DNA from: Luteitalea pratensis
GTDB lineage: Bacteria; Acidobacteriota; Vicinamibacteria; Vicinamibacterales; Vicinamibacteraceae
Assembly: GCF_001618865.1 (NCBI RefSeq)
Contig: NZ_CP015136.1
Location: 779,001 to 843,000, forward strand
DNA: 64,000 bases
Reading direction: 5' to 3'
Numbering within the stretch: position 1 is the stretch's first letter; every line of letters begins with the position of its first letter. Both the position numbers and the translations under genes were made by a program. The notes below the pieces were generated by a model. The model was given only the letters and a program-made list of their open reading frames with translations. It was not told the origin of the DNA and searched no databases. Shown piece after piece: positions 51,219 to 61,641 of the stretch.

Positions 51219-52323
51219 ACTGGCGCCCGGGAGCGTCGCACGGTCACCACGCTCGCGCGCCGGCTACATTGACTGGCTCCGCGGTCTGGCGGTCGTCATC
51301 ATGATCCTCGCCCACGCCGTCGACTCGTGGACGGTGCTCGGGCCGACCCGCCACACGAATCCGTACTTCTGGTTCATGGTGCTTGCCGGTATGGGGGCGC
51401 CACTCTTCCTGTGGCTGGCCGGCCTGGCGGTGCCCCTCGCCGCGCACGCCCGCATGCGCCGCGGGGCCTCGCAGGCCGAGGCGAGCTGGACGCTGCAGAA
51501 ACGCGGCTGGCAGATCTTCGGCCTCGCCCTGCTCTTCCGCCTCCAGGCCTATGTCTTCAGTGCCGGCGCCACCCTCTACGGCACCCTCAAGGTCGACATC
51601 CTCAACGTCATGGGCCTGTCACTGGTGGCCGCTGGCTGGCTGTGGGGGCGGGGTCGTACCAGGAACGGCCGCGTCACGGCCGCCCTGGCCGCGACGATCG
51701 GCGTGCTCGTCCTGGCGCCCTTGCTGCGGCTGTGGTCCTGGCCCGCCCTCGTGCCGGATCCGATCGAGTGGTACCTGCGTCCGCCACCCGCCCGCAGCAC
51801 CTTCACGCTGTTCCCGTGGAGCGCCTTCGCCTTCGCGGGACTTGCCCTCGGCGAGTGGCTCGCCGGCGTGACGGCTGAGGCGCGCGATCGCTTCCACGCG
51901 TGGTGTCTCGCGGGAGGCGCCGGCATCGCGGCGGCGTCGTACCAGTCGTCGTTCCTGCCGACGCTGTTGCCTGGCTCGAAGTTCTGGACGACGTCGCCTG
52001 CCTTCTTCTCGATCCGCCTCGGCGCCATGATCGCGGTGTTCGGGCTGCTCTACTTCCTGTTGCGACCGGGCGGGGCGTGGTCGCGCATCGCGCTGCCGCA
52101 AGCGTGGAGCCCGATGGAGTTGCTCGGGCGCACGTCGCTGTTCATCTACTGGGTGCACGTTGAACTGGTGTACGGGCTCGCCACGCGCCGGCTGCACAAG
52201 GCGCTGTCGTTCAACGCCGCCTTGATCGCGTTTGCGATCTTTACGGTCGGCATGCTGGCTCTGGCGATGGTCAAGAGCCGATACTGGGACAACGAAGCGC
52301 CCTGGCGCACACGTGATGCCTGA
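51211..52323 (+). CDS. Multi-pass membrane acyltransferase-like protein (DUF1624/YeiB-like)
   Basis: 370 aa from ATG 51211, overlapping the OsmC stop. About nine membrane helices. The opening YIDWLRGLAVVIMILAHAVD matches the DUF1624/heparan-alpha-glucosaminide acetyltransferase-like family, where the His after the first helix is conserved. GRTSLFIYWVHVELVYGL lies near the end. It may transfer acyl groups across the inner membrane; the acceptor is unknown. The last codons and stop are heptamer units TGATGCC. Confidence 0.85.
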   Translation: MAELAPGSVARSPRSRAGYIDWLRGLAVVIMILAHAVDSWTVLGPTRHTNPYFWFMVLAGMGAPLFLWLAGLAVPLAAHARMRRGASQAEASWTLQKRGWQIFGLALLFRLQAYVFSAGATLYGTLKVDILNVMGLSLVAAGWLWGRGRTRNGRVTAALAATIGVLVLAPLLRLWSWPALVPDPIEWYLRPPPARSTFTLFPWSAFAFAGLALGEWLAGVTAEARDRFHAWCLAGGAGIAAASYQSSFLPTLLPGSKFWTTSPAFFSIRLGAMIAVFGLLYFLLRPGGAWSRIALPQAWSPMELLGRTSLFIYWVHVELVYGLATRRLHKALSFNAALIAFAIFTVGMLALAMVKSRYWDNEAPWRTRDA

Positions 52324-52341
52324 TGCCTGATGCCTGATGCT
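52314..52341 (+). repeat. Heptamer array, unit TGATGCC (4 units)
   Basis: TGATGCC three times and TGATGCT. The TGA of the second unit is the stop codon of the preceding gene. Confidence 0.88.
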
Positions 52342-52347
52342 TGCTTG

Positions 52348-52373
52348 TCCGCCGTAGCCTTGGCGAAGGCGGA
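52348..52373 (+). repeat. Solo copy of the REP cassette
   Basis: TCCGCC, GTAG, CCTT, GGCG, AAGG and CGGA: the palindromic core of the cassette found in the REP loops at 11617 and 47803, here without an outer stem. It lies before the MBL-fold gene. Confidence 0.75.
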
Positions 52374-52426
52374 ACGCTTGACGCACGCACTAGTCAGGTC
52401 GGCGCACCCCCTCGAGGAAGTACACC

Positions 52427-53449
52427 ATGCGCATGCTGTTCTCCCTGTTCGGTATCGTGCTCACCACCGCCGTGGCCTCGGCCCAGCCGTCGCTCGACAT
52501 CTACTACCTCGATGTCGAGGGCGGTGCAGCCACGCTGATCGTCACCCCGGCGCGGGAGTCCGTCCTCGTCGATGCCGGCTGGCCAGGCAACGGCGGGCGC
52601 GACGTCGATCGGATCCAGGCGGCGATGAAGGCGGCCGGGATCACGCGCATCGACCACCTGATCGTCACGCACTACCACACCGATCACGTCGGTGGCGTGC
52701 CGCCCCTGCTCGCGAAGGTGCCGGTGGGGACCGTCTACGATCACGGCCTGATGTCGCCGCCGCACGATCCTGACTACGCCAGCAACTACGAGGCCTACGT
52801 GAAGGCCGTACCGCAGCGCAAGGGGCTGGCAGCCGGCGATGCCATTGGCCTCAAGCCGTCCGCCGATGGCACCCCCGTCTCGCTCAGCGTCGTCGCCGCG
52901 CATGGCAAGGTGCTGTCACGCGCGTCAGCACCGCGCAACGCCCGGTGCAGCAGCGTACCCGCCAAACCCGCCGACACCAGTGACAATGCCCGCAGCGTTG
53001 CGTTCGTGCTGACGTACGGGGCCTTCGACTTCTTCGACGCAGGCGACCTGACGTGGAACACCGAAGCCGAACTCGTGTGCCCGAACGTCAACGTGCCAGC
53101 GGTGGAGGTGTACCAGGTGACGCACCACGGGCTCGACGCCAGCAATCACCCGCTGTTGCTCGAGGCGCTCGCGCCCACGGTGGCGGTGATGAACAACGGT
53201 GCGAAGAAAGGGGGATCGGCTGCGACGGTGAAGACCCTCAAGTCGCTCCCGTCGTTGAAGGCGCTCTACCAACTGCACCGCAACGTCGCGACCGGGCCAG
53301 ACGACAACACCACGCCAGACCTGGTGGCCAACCCCGACGAGTCGCCCGATGCCGGTCACATGGTCAGCGTCCACGCGAAGAAGGACGGCTCGTTCGAGGT
53401 GGCCAACCACCGCACGGGGGAGAAGCGTTCGTTCGCCTCGGCCAGGTAG
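52427..53449 (+). CDS. Exported metallo-beta-lactamase-fold protein (ComEC C-domain-like)
   Basis: 340 aa. Signal peptide MRMLFSLFGIVLTTAVASA. Metal motif THYHTDHVGG, then FFDAGDLTW and TQ/VTHHGLD, as in ComEC/Rec2 C-terminal and related hydrolases. It probably binds two zinc ions and cleaves a phosphoester or similar bond in the periplasm. Its TAG stop lies in a REP-like head, and the last codons are part of a tandemly repeated 175-bp unit. Confidence 0.87.
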   Translation: MRMLFSLFGIVLTTAVASAQPSLDIYYLDVEGGAATLIVTPARESVLVDAGWPGNGGRDVDRIQAAMKAAGITRIDHLIVTHYHTDHVGGVPPLLAKVPVGTVYDHGLMSPPHDPDYASNYEAYVKAVPQRKGLAAGDAIGLKPSADGTPVSLSVVAAHGKVLSRASAPRNARCSSVPAKPADTSDNARSVAFVLTYGAFDFFDAGDLTWNTEAELVCPNVNVPAVEVYQVTHHGLDASNHPLLLEALAPTVAVMNNGAKKGGSAATVKTLKSLPSLKALYQLHRNVATGPDDNTTPDLVANPDESPDAGHMVSVHAKKDGSFEVANHRTGEKRSFASAR

Positions 53450-54107
53450 GGACGCCTCTCCGAGGCGTCCATCTCCTTGGTGAGACGTCTGCCCGCCCAG
53501 GCGTCATCTCCGCAGATGGACCGCTCGGAGAGCGGTCCCTACCCCTACCGCTCCAAGGTCATGGACCGCTCGGAGAGCCAACCACCGCACGGGGGAGAAG
53601 CGTTCGTTCGCCTCCTCCAGGTAGGGACGCCTCTCCGAGGCGTCCATCTCCTTGGTGAGACGTCTGCCCGCCCAGGCGTCATCTCCGCAGATGGACCGCT
53701 CGGAGAGCGGTCCCTACCCCTACCGCTCCAAGGTCATGGACCGCTCGGAGAGTCAACCACCGCACGGGGGAGAAGCGTTCGTTCGCCTCGGCCAGGTAGG
53801 GACGCCTCTCCGAGGCGTCCATCTCCTTGGTGAGACGTCTGCCCGCCCAGGCGTCATCTCCGCAGATGGACCGCACGGAGAGCGGTCCCTACCCCTACCG
53901 CTCCAAGGTCATGGACCGCTCGGAGAGCCAACCACCGCACGGGGGAGAAGCGTTCGTTCGCCTCGGCCAGGTAGGGACGCCTCTCCGAGGCGTCCATCTC
54001 CTTGGTGAGACGTCTGCCCGCCCAGGCGTCATCTCCGCAGATGAACCGCTCGGAGAGCGGTCCCTACCCGACCGCTCCAAGGTCATGGACCGCTCGGAGA
54101 GCGGTCC
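53403..54107. repeat. Tandem 175-bp array (four units) holding opposed REP palindromes
   Basis: Units begin at 53403, 53578, 53753 and 53928, each 175 bp. A unit contains the last 47 bp of the MBL gene (original plus three copies), a plus-strand GTAG palindrome (stem GGACGCCTC), a middle hairpin (GACGTCTG with CAGGCGTC) and a minus-strand GTAG palindrome (stem GGACCGCTC). The last ends next to the dps stop. Duplication junctions lie inside a truncated palindrome. The 660-bp spacer has no credible gene; three 118-aa frames are the repeat read in turn. Confidence 0.93.
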
Positions 54108-54109
54108 AC

Positions 54110-54613
54110 CTATCCGCGGTGCGACTCGACGAACCACAGGTACTTGTCGACCCCGTGTGCGATTCCAGTCAGGAGATCGACGGTGACCGCATCCTCGAGT
54201 TCGTCGGCATCCTCGATGGCCTGACGCAGCGCGGTCCCGAGCTTTGCGAGGGCCGACGAAAGGCACTCCACGTGGCTCTTCCAGTCCTGCGCGTCGACCG
54301 GATACGGCGGCAGCGTGGTCCGCTCGACGACGGCCTGCGACGTGCCGACGGCGACGCCGCCGAGCATCACGGCCCGTTCGGCGATTTCGTCCTTGTACGT
54401 GGCCGCTGAGGCCGAGACCTGGTCGAAGAGTTCGTGAAGGCCGATGAAGTTCGGGCCCTTGACGTTCCAGTGCGCCTGCTTGGCCTGCAGCTCGAGATCG
54501 ATGACATCGGCGAGGCGGGCATTCAACAACTCGACCACCGACTGCCGTGTCTCGGCGTCGAGGCCATGCTTGGTGCTGTTCAGGTGTATCTCGGCAACGC
54601 TCTTGTTCGACAT
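54110..54613 (-). CDS. dps: Dps-family DNA-binding ferritin-like protein
   Basis: 167 aa. The ferroxidase signature AKQAHWNVKGPNFIGLHELF and DEIAERAVMLGG match Dps dodecamers, which oxidise Fe(II) with hydrogen peroxide, store iron and protect DNA in starvation or stress. A short N-terminal tail precedes helix A. It converges on the MBL gene across the 175-bp array and lies within 4 kb of feoAB. Confidence 0.95.
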   Translation of the reverse strand: MSNKSVAEIHLNSTKHGLDAETRQSVVELLNARLADVIDLELQAKQAHWNVKGPNFIGLHELFDQVSASAATYKDEIAERAVMLGGVAVGTSQAVVERTTLPPYPVDAQDWKSHVECLSSALAKLGTALRQAIEDADELEDAVTVDLLTGIAHGVDKYLWFVESHRG

Positions 54614-54663
54614 ACCTGATTAGACGCACCGAAGCGCGCACGAGGCAACCCCAGCCGCACGAT

Positions 54664-57435
<2,772 letters not shown>

Positions 57436-57552
57436 GCGGGCGACTATAGCCCACCAGATCCGTGATCTCACCTTCCACAAGCGTGATCCGCGTTCCGGTG
57501 CGCCTCACGGGCGCGAGCTGCGATTTCCGCGAAAAGGCGATGCAATTTCGCG

Positions 57553-57568
57553 TGGCACGTCGGTTGCT
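57553..57568 (+). promoter_or_regulatory. Sigma-54 (-24/-12) promoter for pxpA
   Basis: TGGCACG, 4-bp spacer TCGG, TTGCT: an exact match to the sigma-54 consensus TGGCACG-N4-TTGCW. The start site would be near 57580, about 130 bp before the pxpA GTG. The spacing and orientation fit control of pxpA and the following gene by an enhancer-binding activator. No such activator gene is in the window. Confidence 0.7.
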
Positions 57569-57594
57569 CTTGATCGACGCGTCGGCGGTCTGTT

Positions 57595-57611
57595 TGTGGC
57601 ACGATGCCACA
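57595..57611. promoter_or_regulatory. Perfect palindrome in the pxpA leader
   Basis: TGTGGCA, CGA, TGCCACA: 7-bp arms. It lies just downstream of the predicted sigma-54 start site and could be an operator or leader hairpin. The rest of the 277-bp spacer shows no feature. Confidence 0.35.
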
Positions 57612-57712
57612 GTGCTGGGGAGCCAGATCGTCGGCAGCAGGGGCTGCGCAATTCTGCGCGGCCTCTGCCCGTTTGTGCTGGTCCTTCCGTCCGCGTGCTG
57701 CAGGGAGGACCG

Positions 57713-58477
57713 GTGACATCGCGCCTCGACCTCAACGCCGATCTCGGTGAGCACGACGGCCCGCCGCCGCCACCAGCACGTGCCCTCCTCCACATCGTGA
57801 CGTCGGTCAACATCGCCTGCGGTGCCCACGCAGGTGATGCCGAGAGCATGCGTCTCGTCGTCGCGGAGGCGGCCGCCCTGGGCGTGCAGATCGGCGCCCA
57901 TCCCTCGTTTCCCGACCGCGCCGGCTTCGGGCGCCGCATCGTGCCGATGACGATGGCCGCGATCAGCGACACTGTCGCGCAGCAGGTGAGCGAGCTTGGC
58001 GTCATCGCGTCGCGGCAGGGCGCCGCGATGCGTCACGTGAAGCCGCATGGCGCGCTCTACAATCTCGCTTCGCGTGATCGCGCCGTGGCCGATACCGTGG
58101 TCGCCGGCATCATTCGTACCGACGCGTCGCTGGCGCTGTACGCACCGCACGGATCGGCGCTCGCGGCCGCCGGGGCGGAGGGGCCACTCCGCGTGGTGTA
58201 CGAGGGCTTTCTCGATCGGGCCTACGAGGACGACGGCACGCTGACGCCGCGCGACGTGCCCGGCGCGGTGCTGCACGATCCTGAGCTCGCCTGCAGGCGT
58301 GCGACGACGTGGGCCGGGTCCGGGCTGGTGCGCACGCGTACCGGTCGCCTGCTGGCGCTACCGCTCGAGACACTCTGCGTCCATGGCGACACACCGGACG
58401 CCGTGGCCATCGCCACCCGGGTGCGCGAGGCGCTCGCCGCCGCTGGCGTCAGCCTCGTTGCTGCGTTGCAGCCATGA
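57713..58477 (+). CDS. pxpA: 5-oxoprolinase subunit A, LamB/YcsF family
   Basis: 254 aa from GTG 57713 behind CAGGGAGGAC. LamB/YcsF signatures: LDLNADLGEH, VNIACGAHAGD, IGAHPSFPDRAGFGRR, and HVKPHGALYN. PxpA works with PxpB and PxpC to hydrolyse 5-oxoproline to glutamate with ATP, in the cytosol. No pxpB or pxpC is in the window, so partners must be elsewhere or absent. A sigma-54 promoter precedes it. Confidence 0.9.
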   Translation: MTSRLDLNADLGEHDGPPPPPARALLHIVTSVNIACGAHAGDAESMRLVVAEAAALGVQIGAHPSFPDRAGFGRRIVPMTMAAISDTVAQQVSELGVIASRQGAAMRHVKPHGALYNLASRDRAVADTVVAGIIRTDASLALYAPHGSALAAAGAEGPLRVVYEGFLDRAYEDDGTLTPRDVPGAVLHDPELACRRATTWAGSGLVRTRTGRLLALPLETLCVHGDTPDAVAIATRVREALAAAGVSLVAALQP

Positions 58478-58490
58478 GCGCGGGGCGCGG

Positions 58491-59264
58491 ATGATGATGC
58501 TGGTCGTGGGCCTGGTCGCCTTCGTGGCGTCTGCGCTGACGTTCGTGTCCGGCTTCGGGCTCGGGACGCTGCTGATGCCGGTGTTTGCCGTCTTCATGCC
58601 CGTCGAGCGTGCGGTGGCCGCCACCGGCGTCGTCCACTTCCTCAACAGCGTCTTCAAGTTCGGACTGGTCGGTCGTCGGGCGCACTGGCCAACCGTCTGG
58701 CGGTTCGGCGTGCCGGCATTGTTTGCATCCTTCGTCGGTGCCTGGTGGCTCCTGCGTCTCGCCGCCCAGCCGCCGCTCCTGACGTGGGCACTCGGCAGTC
58801 GCCTGCTGCACGTGACCACGGCGAAACTGCTGATCGGCGCGTTGTTGCTGGTCTTCGTGCTGGTGGAGTGGGTGCCGCGCTGGAAGCGGCTGACCTTCTC
58901 CCCGTCGTACATGCCGCTCGGCGGCTTGTTGAGTGGCCTGGCCGGTGGCGTGTCGGGCATGCAGGGCGCCTTGCGATCGGGGTTCCTGGCGAGGGCAGGG
59001 CTGTCGCGCGACGCGTTCGTCGCCACAGGCGTGGTGATCGCCTGCCTGATCGACATCTCGCGGCTGGGGGTCTACTCGCGGATGTTCGCCGTGCACCAGG
59101 CGTCGCTGGATATCGGCCTGCTCGTGGTGGCCGTGCTGTGTGCTTTTGCCGGTGCGCTCGTCGGGCGCCGCTTCCTCGAACACCTCACGATGGACGCGGT
59201 GCGGCACGTGATTGCAGTGCTGCTCCTGCTCATGGCGGTCGGGCTCGTGGGGGGCCTCCTGTAG
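58491..59264 (+). CDS. TauE/SafE-family membrane protein
   Basis: 257 aa from ATG 58491, 13 bp after the pxpA stop. About eight membrane helices, with the repeated TauE/SafE halves VSGFGLGTLLMP and LAGGVSGMQGALRSGF. Family members export or import anions such as sulfite or organic sulfonates. It probably shares the pxpA transcript, so a role in organic-nitrogen or acid traffic is possible. The substrate is unknown. Confidence 0.86.
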   Translation: MMMLVVGLVAFVASALTFVSGFGLGTLLMPVFAVFMPVERAVAATGVVHFLNSVFKFGLVGRRAHWPTVWRFGVPALFASFVGAWWLLRLAAQPPLLTWALGSRLLHVTTAKLLIGALLLVFVLVEWVPRWKRLTFSPSYMPLGGLLSGLAGGVSGMQGALRSGFLARAGLSRDAFVATGVVIACLIDISRLGVYSRMFAVHQASLDIGLLVVAVLCAFAGALVGRRFLEHLTMDAVRHVIAVLLLLMAVGLVGGLL

Positions 59265-59267
59265 AAG

Positions 59268-59365
59268 GAAGGAGGATGGAGGAGAGAGGACGGAGGAGAG
59301 GACGGAGGAGAGAGGACGGAGGTAGGAAAGAGGACCGAAGACAGAGGTAAAGACAAGGCAGCGGG
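59268..59365 (+). repeat. Purine-rich repeat, GGAGAGAGGACGGA-like
   Basis: The spacer begins right after the TauE stop and is almost pure purine on the plus strand, with repeated GGAGGAGAG and GGACGGAG blocks in a period of about 14. It may also form unusual DNA structure. Confidence 0.75.
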
Positions 59366-59426
59366 AAGAGCGGTTGGAACGTGAGGTTCAGGAATGGAGA
59401 TGTGCGTGCTGCAGAGGGATTTTCGC

Positions 59427-61553
59427 ATGCGACCGGTGCAGGCCGTGCTCGCCGTCGTGCTGGTTGCGTCGTCGGCGACCGCGCAACCGCGTGGGCTCGT
59501 GCCCGCGGACTTCTACAAGGAAGTCACGGTCGAGGAGGTGGCGATGCGGCCACAGGGCGACATGGTCGCCTTCACCGTGATGACCATCGTCGAGAAGGAG
59601 AACACGCGCCATCGCGAGATCTGGCTGCAGCCCTTGCAGAACGGCAAGGCTCTCGGGGCGGCCTTCCCGTTCACGTCGCCGACCGAGAACTCGGCGCAGC
59701 CGCGGTGGAGCCCGGACGGGGCGCTGCTGGCGTTCACCTCCCGGCGTGACAAGGACGAAAACACGACATGGTTTGCGCGTGTAGGAGGGACGGGCGGCGA
59801 GGCCTTCCACGTGGATGGCGTGTCGGCCGAACCGGTATGGTCGCCCGACGGCAAGTGGATCGCGTACGTCAAGGCGCCGATGCGCGACGGCGATCACGAC
59901 GGCACGGCCGACAAGAAGGACGAGCACGAGGGCTGGGTCGCGCCTGATGCGCTGACAAAGACACTCGACGCCAAGCGCTTCGACGGGCGCGTCATCACGT
60001 CCACCCGCTACAAGTCCAACGGCACGCTGACGTGGCTGCCCCACTACAGCACCAAGGACGTTGCGCAGGTCTTCGTCGTGCCGGCCGCGGGCGGCACGCC
60101 GGTGCAACTGACGCGGCTGACCTTTGCACCCTCCCAGCTGACGTGGACGCCGGACAGCGCGACGATCCTCTTCTCCGCCGATCCCAGCCAGGATGACGAG
60201 TACAAGCAGGATCCGACGTCGGATCTCTACGCGATCGGCCGAACCGGCGGAGAACCACGGCTGCTGACGGCCGCCGCTGGCAGCGAGCGAGCCCCCGTCG
60301 TCTCTCGGCAGGGCACGCGCCTCGCGTTCCAGTCGGTTCCCGGACGCGGCGCCGAGACCGACATCCTCGTCGTCGACATTGCGTCCGACGGCACCTTCCG
60401 CGGCCAGCCGCGCAACCTGACCGCGGACTGGAATCGTGTACCTGGCGTGCCCCGGTGGTCGCCGGACGGCCGCGCCATCCGCTTCGACGCCGAGTTCAGC
60501 GGCAATGCGCACGTCTTCGAGGTGCCCGTGACAGGCAAGGCGACGGTTCGGGCCGTGACGATGGGCGACCGCACGATCAAGGCTGCGTCGGACAGCCGCG
60601 ACGGCGCGTGGATGGCCTACACCGTGGACACACCGCTGTCGCCGCCGGAGTTGTTCGTGGCTGCTGGCGTCGGCTCCTCAGAGGAGCAGCTCACGCACCT
60701 CAACGCGGCATGGCTGGCGGGCGTGACGCTGCAGCCGGCCGAACGACTGACATGGAAGGTCGGCAACGGCACCGAGATCGAGGGCTGGCTGGTCAAGCCG
60801 ATCGGCTATGTGCCCGGCCGCTCGTACCCGATGGTGCTGAAGATCCATGGCGGGCCGCACACGCAGTACGGCAACACCTGGTTCCGTACCTTCCACGTGC
60901 TGTCGGCTTCCGGCTTCTTCGTGCTGTACCCGAACCCGCGCGGCTCGTCAGGCTACGGCCATGCGTTCACCTATGCGACCAAAGCCAAGTGGGGCGAGCT
61001 CGACACCGAGGACTACCTGAAGGGCGTGGATGCGGCACTGGCGCGATACCGGGACATCGATCCGAAGCGTGTCGGCGTCTCCGGGGGCAGTTACGGCGGC
61101 TACATGACCAACTGGCTGAGTGCGACCACGACGCGATTTGCCGCGGCCGTGACGAGCCGGTCGATCACCAACTGGGAGAGCTGGTACGGTGCCTCCGATG
61201 CGCAGCCGCTGACCGAGTTCGAGTTCAACGGCCCGCCGTGGGAACAGCGCGAGCTCTATCGCCGCCTGTCACCGATCAGCTACGTCGAGAAGGTCACCAT
61301 CCCGACACTCATCATCCACAGCGAGAACGACTACCGCACGCCGATCGCTGATGGCGAGCAGTGGTTCATGGCGCTGAAGAAGCGCAAGGTGCCGGTCGAG
61401 ATGGTGCGCTATCCCCGATCCACGCACGACCTGTCTCGTACGGGCGAGCCATGGCTGCTCGTCGATCGCCTCGAGCGCATCCGGAGCTGGTTCGACCACT
61501 GGCTGAACACGCAGGCCAGCGCGCGCCCGGCCACGACGCCGTCGCTGCCATGA
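59427..61553 (+). CDS. Exported S9-family prolyl-oligopeptidase-like peptidase
   Basis: 708 aa from ATG 59427. Signal peptide MRPVQAVLAVVLVASSATAQ. The N-terminal half is a PD40-type propeller (AQPRWSPDGALLAFTSRRD), the C-terminal half an alpha/beta-hydrolase with Ser in SGGSYGGYM (near residue 554), Asp in SENDYRTP and His in RSTHDLS. It belongs to the dipeptidyl/acylaminoacyl peptidase group and cleaves short peptides. It is probably periplasmic. Confidence 0.93.
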   Translation: MRPVQAVLAVVLVASSATAQPRGLVPADFYKEVTVEEVAMRPQGDMVAFTVMTIVEKENTRHREIWLQPLQNGKALGAAFPFTSPTENSAQPRWSPDGALLAFTSRRDKDENTTWFARVGGTGGEAFHVDGVSAEPVWSPDGKWIAYVKAPMRDGDHDGTADKKDEHEGWVAPDALTKTLDAKRFDGRVITSTRYKSNGTLTWLPHYSTKDVAQVFVVPAAGGTPVQLTRLTFAPSQLTWTPDSATILFSADPSQDDEYKQDPTSDLYAIGRTGGEPRLLTAAAGSERAPVVSRQGTRLAFQSVPGRGAETDILVVDIASDGTFRGQPRNLTADWNRVPGVPRWSPDGRAIRFDAEFSGNAHVFEVPVTGKATVRAVTMGDRTIKAASDSRDGAWMAYTVDTPLSPPELFVAAGVGSSEEQLTHLNAAWLAGVTLQPAERLTWKVGNGTEIEGWLVKPIGYVPGRSYPMVLKIHGGPHTQYGNTWFRTFHVLSASGFFVLYPNPRGSSGYGHAFTYATKAKWGELDTEDYLKGVDAALARYRDIDPKRVGVSGGSYGGYMTNWLSATTTRFAAAVTSRSITNWESWYGASDAQPLTEFEFNGPPWEQRELYRRLSPISYVEKVTIPTLIIHSENDYRTPIADGEQWFMALKKRKVPVEMVRYPRSTHDLSRTGEPWLLVDRLERIRSWFDHWLNTQASARPATTPSLP

Positions 61554-61641
61554 CGGGCGAAGCGGGAGCACTGACCTGGGTCGGCTGAACAAGGGAGAAG
61601 CCGTTGTCCCTTGTCTCTTGGATTTCGACGCTCCCCGGCGG

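Noticed and set aside
53403-54107. CRISPR-like array
   Set aside because: The 175-bp period, absence of unique spacers and conserved whole units do not fit CRISPR. It is a tandem duplication of REP-like palindromes.
53477-54186. Three near-identical 118-codon ORFs
   Set aside because: They are the same frame repeated by the 175-bp tandem array, consist of palindromes and gene-end copies, and have no ribosome-binding site.
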